Source: CAYXWM01 sp964392115 | Lineage (GTDB): Bacteria > Bacillota > Clostridia > Lachnospirales > WRBF01 | DNA length: 8,954 nucleotides | Assembly (NCBI GenBank): GCA_964392115.1 | Contig: CAYMOU010000090.1 | Span: 1 to 8,954, forward strand | Direction of reading: 5' to 3' | Shown here: piece by piece, positions 1 to 5,441 of the stretch | How positions within the stretch are numbered: position 1 is the stretch's first letter | How the letters are laid out: every line of letters begins with the position of its first letter | Program-made: the position numbers and the translations under genes | Notes under the pieces: model-generated | The model's input: the letters and a program-made list of their open reading frames with translations, nothing else | What the model was told of the DNA's origin: nothing | Databases searched by the model: none

Positions 1-1430
1 ACATGGGCGCTCAACTTGTTAAAGAAGTTGCCACCAAAACCAATGACGTAGCCGGTGACGGTACTACTACCGCTATCGTGCTTGCACAAGCCATGGTTCA
101 AGAAGGCCTTAAAAATATTGCTGCCGGTGCTAACCCCATTATTTTAAGAAGAGGTATGCACAAAGCTACAGCTGCTGTTGTTGAAGAAATCAAAAACATG
201 AGCCAAAAAGTAGCCGGCAAAAACCACATTGCAATGGTAGCTGCTATTTCTTCAGGTGACGAAGAAGTTGGCGTTATGATTTCCGACGCTATGGAAAAAG
301 TGTCCAACGATGGCGTTATCACCGTTGAAGAAAGCAAAACCATGCACACCGAGCTGGAACTCGTTGAAGGTATGCAATTTGACAGAGGATACCTCTCTGC
401 TTACATGGCAACCGACATGGAAAAAATGGTTGCAACCATCGACGATCCTTATATATTGATTACCGACAAAAAAATCTCCAACATTCAAGAAATTCTGCCT
501 CTTCTTGAACAAATCGTTCAAACAGGTGCAAAACTTATCATCATCGCAGAAGACGTTGAAGGCGAAGCTTTGGCTACCTTGGTAGTTAACAAATTACGTG
601 GCACCTTCACTTGCGTAGCTGTTAAAGCTCCCGGCTTTGGTGACAGACGTAAAGCTATGCTTGAAGACATTGCTATCCTTACCGGCGGTCAAGTAATCTC
701 CGAAGAATTGGGTCTTGAACTTAAAGACGCTAAAATCGAACAACTTGGTCGTGCAAAAACCGTTAAAGTTGAAAAAGAAAACACCATCATCGTTGACGGT
801 CAAGGCAGCAAAGACAAAATTACAGCCAGAGTTGCTCAAATCAAAGCACAAATCGAAGAAACAACTTCCGAGTTTGACAGAGAAAAACTTCAAGAACGTC
901 TTGCAAAATTGTCCGGCGGCGTAGCTGTTATCAAAGTTGGTGCTGCTACCGAAACAGAAATGAAAGAACGCAAATTACGTATGGAAGACGCTCTTGCGGC
1001 TACTCGTGCGGCTGTAGAAGAAGGTATCATCTGTGGCGGCGGTACTACTTTCATCAACTGTATCCCTGCTGTTAAAGCTGTGGTAGAAACCTTAGCAGGC
1101 GACGAAAAAACCGGCGCTGACATTATCCTCAAAGCTTTACAAGCACCCGTTAAACAAATCGCAAGCAACGCAGGTATCGAAGGTTCCGTAGTTGTTAACA
1201 AACTTTTGGAATCCGAAAAAGGTATCGGCTTCGATGCTCTTAACGAAAAATATGTAGACATGATTAAAGCAGGCATTATCGACCCCACTAAGGTTGCACG
1301 TTCTGCTATCCAAAACGCAACATCTGTTGCCGCAACACTCCTTACCACCGAATCTGTCGTTACAGATATTAAAGAACCGGAAGCTCCAATGCCGGGCGGC
1401 GGAATGGGCGGTATGGGCGGCATGATGTAA
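1..1430 (+). CDS. groEL: Chaperonin GroEL (60 kDa), 5' end cut off by the window
   Basis: ATP-driven folding chaperonin that forms the cytoplasmic double ring and works with GroES. The visible 475 residues align from Met69 of E. coli GroEL, so about 68 residues (first ATP-binding segment) lie left of the window. Bases 1-2 (AC) fit the end of an Asn codon, matching the usual E-N-M-G-A-Q, so the first visible ATG is internal and not the start. Seen: the nucleotide-site AGDGTTT at visible residues 17-23, the apical KAPGFGDRRKAML segment, EREKLQER-type intermediate region (here DREKLQERLAKLSGG), the equatorial EDALAATRAAVEEG segment holding the catalytic Asp, and a GGGMGGMGGMM tail. It ends TAA immediately followed by in-frame TAG. 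Total length would be near 543, normal for the family. One oddity is Cys in EEGIICGGG where E. coli has Ala. groES is not visible; it would normally lie just upstream. Confidence 0.98.
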   Translation, partial: MGAQLVKEVATKTNDVAGDGTTTAIVLAQAMVQEGLKNIAAGANPIILRRGMHKATAAVVEEIKNMSQKVAGKNHIAMVAAISSGDEEVGVMISDAMEKVSNDGVITVEESKTMHTELELVEGMQFDRGYLSAYMATDMEKMVATIDDPYILITDKKISNIQEILPLLEQIVQTGAKLIIIAEDVEGEALATLVVNKLRGTFTCVAVKAPGFGDRRKAMLEDIAILTGGQVISEELGLELKDAKIEQLGRAKTVKVEKENTIIVDGQGSKDKITARVAQIKAQIEETTSEFDREKLQERLAKLSGGVAVIKVGAATETEMKERKLRMEDALAATRAAVEEGIICGGGTTFINCIPAVKAVVETLAGDEKTGADIILKALQAPVKQIASNAGIEGSVVVNKLLESEKGIGFDALNEKYVDMIKAGIIDPTKVARSAIQNATSVAATLLTTESVVTDIKEPEAPMPGGGMGGMGGMM

Positions 1431-1436
1431 TAGATT

Positions 1437-1500
1437 ATTAACACAGGACCTTTTGGGAAGAAGCCCTGCACCGGCTTTCTCCCAAGCCCTTTTCAAAACA
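1437..1500 (+). repeat. Palindromic intergenic repeat, copy 1 (degenerate), downstream of groEL
   Basis: Begins ATTAAcacaGGACCTT and contains TTGGGAAGAAGCC (1453-1465) facing GGCTTTCTCCCAA (1473-1485), then CCCTTTTCAAAA. This is the same order of blocks (ATTAA-GACCTT, TTGGG stem, CCCAA, CCCTTTCAAAA) as the copies at 5373, 7792 and 8892, in the same plus orientation, but it is the most diverged. The hairpin could end or stabilise the groEL transcript, although no proper T-run follows (only TTTT at 1490-1493). Confidence 0.6.
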
Positions 1501-1648
1501 CTGTTTATAATCCTCTTAGATGCAGTTATATATAGAAACAAAACAAGTACATTCAAGAAATGATTTAAATGTTGCAAATAAAGTTACATTATGTACCAAT
1601 GTTTTGAATCGGGTCAGGGTCTTATTACACCATATTCCCCTTTTTACG

Positions 1649-1683
1649 AAAAAAGAGCAGCCTATAGGGCCGCTCTTTTTTTA
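1649..1683 (-). terminator. Intrinsic terminator of the DUF1540 gene, probably bidirectional with groEL
   Basis: Arms 1651-1662 and 1668-1679 (AAAAGAGCAGCC / GGCCGCTCTTTT) form a 12-bp stem with a 5-nt loop. A T-run follows on the plus strand (1676-1682) and six Ts on the minus strand. It sits directly after the minus-strand stop at 1684. The single mismatch is A x C in plus-strand RNA but becomes a U.G wobble in minus-strand RNA, which favours the minus transcript. It could also catch groEL transcripts, whose stop is about 220 bp upstream. Bases 1501-1648 hold nothing I can support. Confidence 0.8.
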
Positions 1684-1836
1684 TTATTCTTGTTCAAAGC
1701 TTACACATTCTGTATCGCATTTTTTGCAAGCGTTGGCGGTTTCGGAGCCCACAACAATGCTGTCAAGGGTGCAGCAGCTGGCTTTGTCATTGTATTTGCA
1801 ATTATGAACATTACAACGGATTTCTTGATTTGACAT
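1684..1836 (-). CDS. Small cysteine-rich DUF1540-like protein, 50 aa
   Basis: A 50-residue protein starting MSNQEIRCNV with seven cysteines (residues 8, 13, 21, 22, 37, 40, 45). The spacing C-x4-C-x-Y/N...CC...I-V-V...C-x2-C-x4-C-x-SF is what I know of DUF1540 (PF07561) proteins of Firmicutes: short, soluble, probably metal-binding, function unknown. No signal peptide or membrane segment is present, so it is likely cytoplasmic, or inside the spore if it is developmentally expressed. The ATG at 1834-1836 is preceded by a perfect AGGAGG with 8-nt spacing. The gene ends with tandem TAA codons and a terminator immediately after. It is convergent with groEL and divergent from the membrane peptide at 2050. 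The family assignment rests on the cysteine pattern only; a profile search would settle it. Confidence 0.85.
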   Translation of the reverse strand: MSNQEIRCNVHNCKYNDKASCCTLDSIVVGSETANACKKCDTECVSFEQE

Positions 1837-1840
1837 TAAA

Positions 1841-1852
1841 AACACCTCCTTT
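1841..1852 (-). promoter_or_regulatory. Strong ribosome binding site of the DUF1540 gene
   Basis: On the minus strand AAAGGAGGTG, with the AGGAGG core at 1850-1845, lies 8 nt before the ATG. The 16-nt block AAAGGAGGTGTTTTTA is identical to the one before the divergent gene at 2050. A near-perfect anti-Shine-Dalgarno match this well placed is the main reason to accept a 50-codon gene. Confidence 0.85.
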
Positions 1853-1874
1853 GACAATTATAATCCCCAAAAGT

Positions 1875-1903
1875 AGTATAAATATTCCATTACTTTTTTT
1901 GAA
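1875..1903 (-). promoter_or_regulatory. Candidate sigma-A promoter for the DUF1540 gene
   Basis: On the minus strand TTCAAA (1903-1898) is followed after 17 nt by TATACT (1880-1875). The start point would be near 1868, giving a leader of about 30 nt. A perfect TATAAT at 1862-1857 lies closer to the gene but has no reasonable -35 and would start within the ribosome binding site. AT-rich sequence makes chance matches likely. Confidence 0.4.
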
Positions 1904-1930
1904 CACCTATGACTGCGTGATTTTGCTCAA

Positions 1931-1959
1931 TTGATAATTTTATTCACAAGGCATAAAAC
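1931..1959 (+). promoter_or_regulatory. Weak candidate promoter for the membrane peptide at 2050
   Basis: TTGATA (1931-1936), 17 nt, TAAAAC (1954-1959) faces the small gene and would give a leader of about 85 nt. A rival is TTGACA at 1851-1856 with TAGTAT at 1874-1879 (17 nt), overlapping the opposite-strand candidate. Neither is strong; a sporulation-sigma promoter cannot be excluded. Apart from these signals the 1853-2034 stretch shows nothing else I can support. Confidence 0.25.
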
Positions 1960-2034
1960 AGGGCTTTTACCGGTAAATCTTTTGTTCCGCAACCTTGGGA
2001 CAACATCTGAATAAAATAATAGCAAATCCCAAAT

Positions 2035-2044
2035 AAAGGAGGTG
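2035..2044 (+). promoter_or_regulatory. Strong ribosome binding site of the 54-aa membrane peptide
   Basis: AAAGGAGGTG with the AGGAGG core at 2037-2042 lies 7 nt before ATG 2050. It belongs to the block AAAGGAGGTGTTTTTA shared exactly with the divergent DUF1540 gene. It fixes the start and supports translation. Confidence 0.85.
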
Positions 2045-2049
2045 TTTTT

Positions 2050-2214
2050 ATGCTAAAAATACTTTGCTGTCTGGCGGGGATTTGCTTGACTATAGCCTTA
2101 TTGCAATTATTAATATACATTTTGGTATTATTTTTGTCTACCGGCGGGATATTGTTTTTGTTTGCACTGATATTCGGTTGGATAGGAACTTGCGGTTGTA
2201 GATGTCGACGATGA
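2050..2214 (+). CDS. Hypothetical 54-aa membrane peptide with a CxCxC tail
   Basis: I do not recognise this protein. It starts MLKILCCLAG and is hydrophobic through residue 47. Two membrane spans are plausible (about 5-29 and 33-47), broken by STGG at 30-33. It ends GTCGCRCRR, with cysteines at 48, 50 and 52 and a basic end, so by the positive-inside rule the C-terminus probably faces the cytoplasm. Further cysteines are at 6, 7 and 12. There is no charged catalytic motif and no lipobox followed by a mature protein. A perfect AGGAGG 7 nt upstream is the best evidence that it is a gene. It is divergent from the DUF1540 gene and convergent with rny. No clear terminator follows; 2220-2246 has only a weak, imperfect hairpin. 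It could be a regulatory small membrane protein or a toxin-like peptide, but neither is shown. Confidence 0.6.
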   Translation: MLKILCCLAGICLTIALLQLLIYILVLFLSTGGILFLFALIFGWIGTCGCRCRR

Positions 2215-2260
2215 GTCGAGAGAGTGTTCGGATGCGAACTCTGTTGACCCGTTTTTACTC

Positions 2261-2322
2261 AAAAAAACAACAACCCCGTCTTGATAATCCTTAAATAAAA
2301 CAGAATTATCAAGACGAGGTTG
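2261..2322 (-). terminator. Strong intrinsic terminator of the rny transcript
   Basis: Arms 2271-2288 and 2305-2322 pair over 18 bp around a 16-nt loop. On the minus strand the hairpin is followed by TTGTTTTTTT (2270-2261); on the plus strand no T-run follows. The one imperfect pair (C2276 with A2317) is a mismatch in plus RNA but a G.U wobble in minus RNA, so the structure fits rny transcripts arriving from the right. It lies about 105 nt beyond the rny stop. Between them is only a small ATGGCA/TGCCAT hairpin (2335-2352) and AT-rich sequence. Confidence 0.85.
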
Positions 2323-2426
2323 AGGGATACCGAAATGGCACGTTTATGCCATGTTATTAGCAAAGTAAGTGAAACATGAGTGTTTATAAGACCGTGAATA
2401 AAAAATATATGATAATAATATATATA

Positions 2427-3986
2427 TTATTTTGCGTATTCAATAGCACGGGTTTCACGAATCAGATGTATTTTGATTTGTCCGGGGTAGTCTAATTCGG
2501 ATTCTATTCTTTTTACAATCTCACGAGCCAAGATGGTTAATTCGCTTTCGTCGACCATTTCGGGAATTATGACAATTCGCAATTCACGACCGGCCTGGAT
2601 AGCAAACGACTTTTCAACTCCGATAAAGCTATCGGCGATGGCCTCCAGTTTTTGCAGGCGTTTGATGTAAGATTCCAGAGTCTCACGTCTTGCACCGGGG
2701 CGAGATGCGGATATTGCATCGGCTGTTTGTGTGATAATGGAGTAGATATTGTTGGGTTCAATGTCGCCGTGATGTGATTCTACAGCGTTAATAATAATAT
2801 CGGATTCACGATATTTTTTGCAAAGACCGGCACCTATGGTTATATGAGAGCCTTCCATATCGTGGTCTACGGATTTTCCTATATCATGGAGCAAACCGGC
2901 TCGTTTGGCAATGGATATGTCAACGCCCAGTTCAGCGGCAATCAAACCGCAAAGGTGAGCCACTTCTATAGAATGTTTCAAAACATTTTGTCCATAGCTT
3001 GTCCTGAATTTCATTTTGCCCAGCAGGCGGATTAAATCGGGGTGTATACCGTGTACGGCGGTTTCGAAAGTGGCGGCTTCGCCTTCTTCTCTGATGGTGA
3101 CTTCCACTTCTTTTTTAGCTTTTTCTACCATTTCTTCTATTCTGGCAGGATGCACACGACCGTCGATTATCAGCTTTTCAAGTGCTATTCTGGCTATTTC
3201 ACGTCTCATGCTGTCAAAGCCGGATAGGATAACCGCCTCGGGAGTATCATCGATAATAAAGTCTATGCCCGTAAGGGATTCAAGCGCCCTAATATTTCGA
3301 CCTTCACGACCGATTATGCGGCCCTTCATTTCATCGTTTGGCAATGCCACAACAGAAACGGTGGTTTCAGCCACATGGTCTACGGCACAGCGTTGAATGG
3401 CACCGGCCAAAATCTCACGGGATTTTTTGTCGGCGTCCTGTTTTGCCTTGGCTTCATAGTCCTTTATAAGCCTAGCGGTGTCGGCACGTACGTCGTCCTC
3501 TACCATAGCCAACAGGTATTCTTTGGCCTGTTCTTGGGATAATGCCGAGATGCGTTCCAGTTCGGAAATATGTTGCTCTTTTATATGTTCAACCTCTACT
3601 TTAAGTTGCTCGAGGTTCTCATTTTTAGTAGCCAACTGTTCTTCCCTTTTTTCCAGAGCTTCTACCTTTTTATCCAACGTTTCCTCTTTTTGCAGCAGTC
3701 TGCGTTCAAGACGTTGAAGTTCGGCACGACGCTCCTTAACTTCTTTTTCGGCTTCGTTTTTTGCTTTTATGCTTTCTTCTTTTGCTTCCAGCAAAATTTC
3801 TTTCTTTTCGGCTTCTGCCTTACGTCTGGCCTCTTCCAAGATAAAGACGGCCTCTTTTTCAGCAGAGCCAAGTTTGGTTTCGGCTATTTTCTTGCGATAA
3901 AATATGCCGCAGAAAAAGCTTATACCAATTACAAATATAGTGGCTAAAACGCCCACAATACTTGTAAGTACCGGGTTATCCCACAC
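2427..3986 (-). CDS. rny: Ribonuclease Y, membrane-anchored endoribonuclease
   Basis: RNase Y cleaves single-stranded mRNA to start decay and organises the degradosome-like complex at the inner membrane of Gram-positive bacteria. Numbered from the GTG at 3986 the protein has 519 residues (B. subtilis: 520). Order: N-terminal membrane span at about 5-30; a long Glu/Lys/Arg-rich coiled coil at about 35-180; KH RNA-binding domain with GRIIGREGRN near 222-231; HD hydrolase domain with LLHDIGK and the metal-binding pair His367-Asp368; a further SHHGD near 404-408. All catalytic motifs are intact. A GTG nine bases further upstream (3995) is in frame but lies inside the AGGAGGTG ribosome binding site, so GTG 3986 is the better start. 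It has its own promoters in the upstream gap and a strong terminator downstream, so it is probably monocistronic. Confidence 0.96.
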   Translation of the reverse strand: MWDNPVLTSIVGVLATIFVIGISFFCGIFYRKKIAETKLGSAEKEAVFILEEARRKAEAEKKEILLEAKEESIKAKNEAEKEVKERRAELQRLERRLLQKEETLDKKVEALEKREEQLATKNENLEQLKVEVEHIKEQHISELERISALSQEQAKEYLLAMVEDDVRADTARLIKDYEAKAKQDADKKSREILAGAIQRCAVDHVAETTVSVVALPNDEMKGRIIGREGRNIRALESLTGIDFIIDDTPEAVILSGFDSMRREIARIALEKLIIDGRVHPARIEEMVEKAKKEVEVTIREEGEAATFETAVHGIHPDLIRLLGKMKFRTSYGQNVLKHSIEVAHLCGLIAAELGVDISIAKRAGLLHDIGKSVDHDMEGSHITIGAGLCKKYRESDIIINAVESHHGDIEPNNIYSIITQTADAISASRPGARRETLESYIKRLQKLEAIADSFIGVEKSFAIQAGRELRIVIIPEMVDESELTILAREIVKRIESELDYPGQIKIHLIRETRAIEYAK

Positions 3987-3992
3987 AAAACA

Positions 3993-4001
3993 CACCTCCT
4001 T
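3993..4001 (-). promoter_or_regulatory. Ribosome binding site that decides the rny start
   Basis: On the minus strand AAGGAGGTG spans 4001-3993. The first in-frame GTG (3995-3993) is part of this Shine-Dalgarno sequence and cannot be the start with it. The next in-frame GTG (3986) lies 8 nt after AGGAGG, ideal spacing, giving MWDNPVL. Confidence 0.85.
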
Positions 4002-4016
4002 GCAGATGGATTTTTG

Positions 4017-4047
4017 AGTATACTTTATCCATACCCAATTTTTTCAA
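4017..4047 (-). promoter_or_regulatory. Candidate proximal promoter of rny
   Basis: On the minus strand TTGAAA (4047-4042), 19-nt spacer, TATACT (4022-4017). The transcript would start near 4010, about 24 nt before the GTG. The spacer is long for sigma-A and the region contains several overlapping TTGAAA/TTGAAT words, so this is weaker than the distal candidate. Confidence 0.4.
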
Positions 4048-4085
4048 TTTTCAATTCAAAGGTTAAAACGGCAACGCCGAATAAT

Positions 4086-4127
4086 ATTAATAAAATTCTT
4101 GCGGTTGGGAAATTGAATTTTATTAAT
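4086..4127 (-). repeat. 13-bp perfect inverted repeat in the rny leader
   Basis: Bases 4086-4098 and 4115-4127 are exact reverse complements (ATTAATAAAATTC on the left) around a 16-nt loop. If transcription starts at the distal promoter this hairpin lies in the 5' leader of rny. The stem is mostly A/T, so it is only moderately stable, and no clean T-run follows. It could be a regulatory hairpin, a weak terminator of the holA transcript, or chance in AT-rich DNA. Confidence 0.45.
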
Positions 4128-4190
4128 TTCGTACTAAATCAATTTAGCACGGGGAAATTTTTTAACCATAAAATTTAATAACACCATGCA

Positions 4191-4219
4191 ATTGTATTAC
4201 GTTTTGAAATTTCTGTCAA
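4191..4219 (-). promoter_or_regulatory. Distal sigma-A promoter of rny
   Basis: On the minus strand a perfect -35 TTGACA (4219-4214) is followed after exactly 17 nt by TACAAT (4196-4191), five of six consensus bases. Initiation would be near 4184, giving a leader of about 200 nt before rny. It lies downstream of the holA stop, so rny need not depend on the comEC-holA transcript. Confidence 0.65.
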
Positions 4220-4348
4220 GCGTTAGCTTAAAAACCGTAATAAATCTACAAGAAATAAACCGGTGATATATAGGGTAATTTAGCTGTTTTTTAAGAAAAT
4301 CCTATTTTCCCCTCGGAAAAAAACTTTAGAATTGTTTCATATAGCAAA
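4220..4348. other. AT-rich spacer between the holA stop and the rny promoter
   Basis: This is the holA-side part of a 362-bp gene-free gap (3987-4348). I find no coding region here. Downstream of holA on the minus strand there is a run of seven Ts (4317-4325 region) without a convincing GC-rich stem, and a small GAAAAT/ATTTTC palindrome at 4295-4309, so the end of the holA transcript is not defined. The ribosomal gene rpsT, which I recall near holA in B. subtilis, is not present. Confidence 0.5.
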
Positions 4349-5341
4349 TCAACCCGAACAAACTTGAGTTATCAGCAACTCCACCGCCAGAACATCGGAA
4401 ATTTTGCCTGTCTTTATGTTCACGTCTGTTTCAAGGCAGCTTTTCAATGCCCTTTGCAGAGTTTCCGGGCTGAAATTTTTGCCTTGTCTTATACATTCGC
4501 TGATTACAAAGGGCCTCTGGGCCAGGCGTTGGGCTATGGATGCCGAATCCAGACCCTTATTTAAAAGCAGTTTCGATTGGATAATCAGGCGTAATTGCCT
4601 TGCTATCATGGAAATTATCATAATGGGCGATTCTTTCAGGCGTATTAACCTGCTGTAAATATCCAAGGCTGTTCCGGCGTTTTTGTGGCCGAAGGCGTCC
4701 AGCATTTGAAAAATCTGTGCTTCTAGGGATTTTATGCAGATTTGCTCTATGTCCTCGGATCTTACCCTGTCTCGTTGACCCAAATAAGCCGTGATTTTTT
4801 CGCATTCCTTAAATATGGTATCCATATCCGGCGAAACTGTTCGTATGAGAAGGGTTGCATCCGGTTTTGATATGACTTTGCCCTGCTTTTTAAATATTTG
4901 CTCTACCCAGACCGCTAAGTCCTTTTCGGATTGGGTTTTAAACTCCGCACAGTGCCCAAGTTTTCCTACTTTTTTATATAGACGGCTGCGTTTATCAACG
5001 TTAGTTTCCACAAAAACCATATGGGTGCTGTCCGGGAGTTCGTCCAAAAAATCGCAGATTCTTTCGGAGTCGTCCTTTCTGCCGGGTGCAAACAATCCCG
5101 ATGATTCCACAAATACCAGCCTTTTCTCGGACATAAAAGGCAGGGTAGATGCCGCATCGCAAATGCTTTCCACAGAGCTTTCCTTATCTCTGAAACGGTC
5201 GAAATTCATGATTTGTGCTTCCGGCTCTATGATTTTTTCCAGCTCGTTGCTGTATTTTTTTATAAGAAAACTTTCCTCGCCGAACAAGAGGTAAATGGGC
5301 TTGAATTGCCGTAGTTTTATATGGTTTTTCAGTTCTTTCAT
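4349..5341 (-). CDS. holA: DNA polymerase III subunit delta (clamp-loader subunit)
   Basis: Delta binds and opens the beta sliding clamp within the clamp loader, acting at the replication fork in the cytoplasm. The 330 residues match the family length (E. coli HolA 343). Seen: the N-terminal KPIYLLFGEESFLIKKY (14-30), the strand/helix segment LPFMSEKRLVFVESSGLF (67-84), the central VFVETNVDKRSRLYKK (109-124), the second-domain DAFGHKNAGTALDIYSRLI (215-233) and the C-terminal collar segment IARQLRLIIQSKLLLNKG (246-263) ending in D-x-KTGK...AVELLI. No ATPase motif is expected in delta. The ATG at 5341 follows a weak AAGTAGG (7-nt spacing). It lies about 100 bp after comEC, the same comEC-holA neighbourhood known in B. 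subtilis (comEC, yqeN). Between them is repeat copy 2. Confidence 0.93.
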   Translation of the reverse strand: MKELKNHIKLRQFKPIYLLFGEESFLIKKYSNELEKIIEPEAQIMNFDRFRDKESSVESICDAASTLPFMSEKRLVFVESSGLFAPGRKDDSERICDFLDELPDSTHMVFVETNVDKRSRLYKKVGKLGHCAEFKTQSEKDLAVWVEQIFKKQGKVISKPDATLLIRTVSPDMDTIFKECEKITAYLGQRDRVRSEDIEQICIKSLEAQIFQMLDAFGHKNAGTALDIYSRLIRLKESPIMIISMIARQLRLIIQSKLLLNKGLDSASIAQRLAQRPFVISECIRQGKNFSPETLQRALKSCLETDVNIKTGKISDVLAVELLITQVCSG

Positions 5342-5372
5342 TTCATGACCTACTTTATATTTGTATTAAAAA

Positions 5373-5437
5373 ATTAAGACCTTGGGTAGAACTTTTTTTA
5401 AGATAAAGTCTTCCACAAATTCCTTTCAAAGACTTTA
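5373..5437 (+). repeat. Palindromic intergenic repeat, copy 2 (comEC-holA gap)
   Basis: ATTAAGACCTTGGG at the left and CCTTTCAAAGACTTTA at the right match copies 3 and 4. The central stem (5382-5395 with 5405-5418) has decayed, with several mismatches. A different perfect pair, AAAGTCTT (5406-5413) with AAGACTTT (5429-5436), remains. On the minus strand a TTTTTT (near 5370) follows about 8 nt after the element, so it may act as a weak terminator after comEC. Confidence 0.8.
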
Positions 5438-5441
5438 TTAT

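Noticed and set aside
890..1471. 193-codon open frame on the minus strand inside groEL
   Set aside because: It is antisense to an unmistakable groEL; the proline/isoleucine-rich product is the reverse of the GGM tail and equatorial domain, and no ribosome binding site precedes it.
1547..1595. GTACAT/ATGTAC inverted repeat between groEL and the terminator
   Set aside because: Six-base arms 37 nt apart in AT-rich DNA are not more than chance.
1520..1833. Overlapping 95- and 80-codon plus-strand frames after groEL
   Set aside because: They run through the terminator hairpin and antisense to the DUF1540 gene, which has the better ribosome binding site and family pattern.
2220..2246. Hairpin TTCG/CGAA as terminator of the 54-aa peptide gene
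   Set aside because: Only about five clean pairs with a mismatch, and the following GTTTTT is several bases away; too weak to call.
3016..3947. Several 60-126 codon plus-strand frames opposite rny
   Set aside because: Serine- or phenylalanine-rich translations typical of the antisense of a Glu/Lys-rich coiled coil and Asp/Glu-rich domains; no start signals.
4135..4170. Eleven-codon minus-strand frame (MVKKFPRAKLI) in the rny leader, as a leader peptide
   Set aside because: It would lie in the leader of the distal promoter, but only a poor GGTG precedes it and so short a frame is expected by chance.
4187..4267. 26-codon plus-strand frame in the holA-rny gap
   Set aside because: No ribosome binding site, and it overlaps the near-consensus rny promoter on the other strand.
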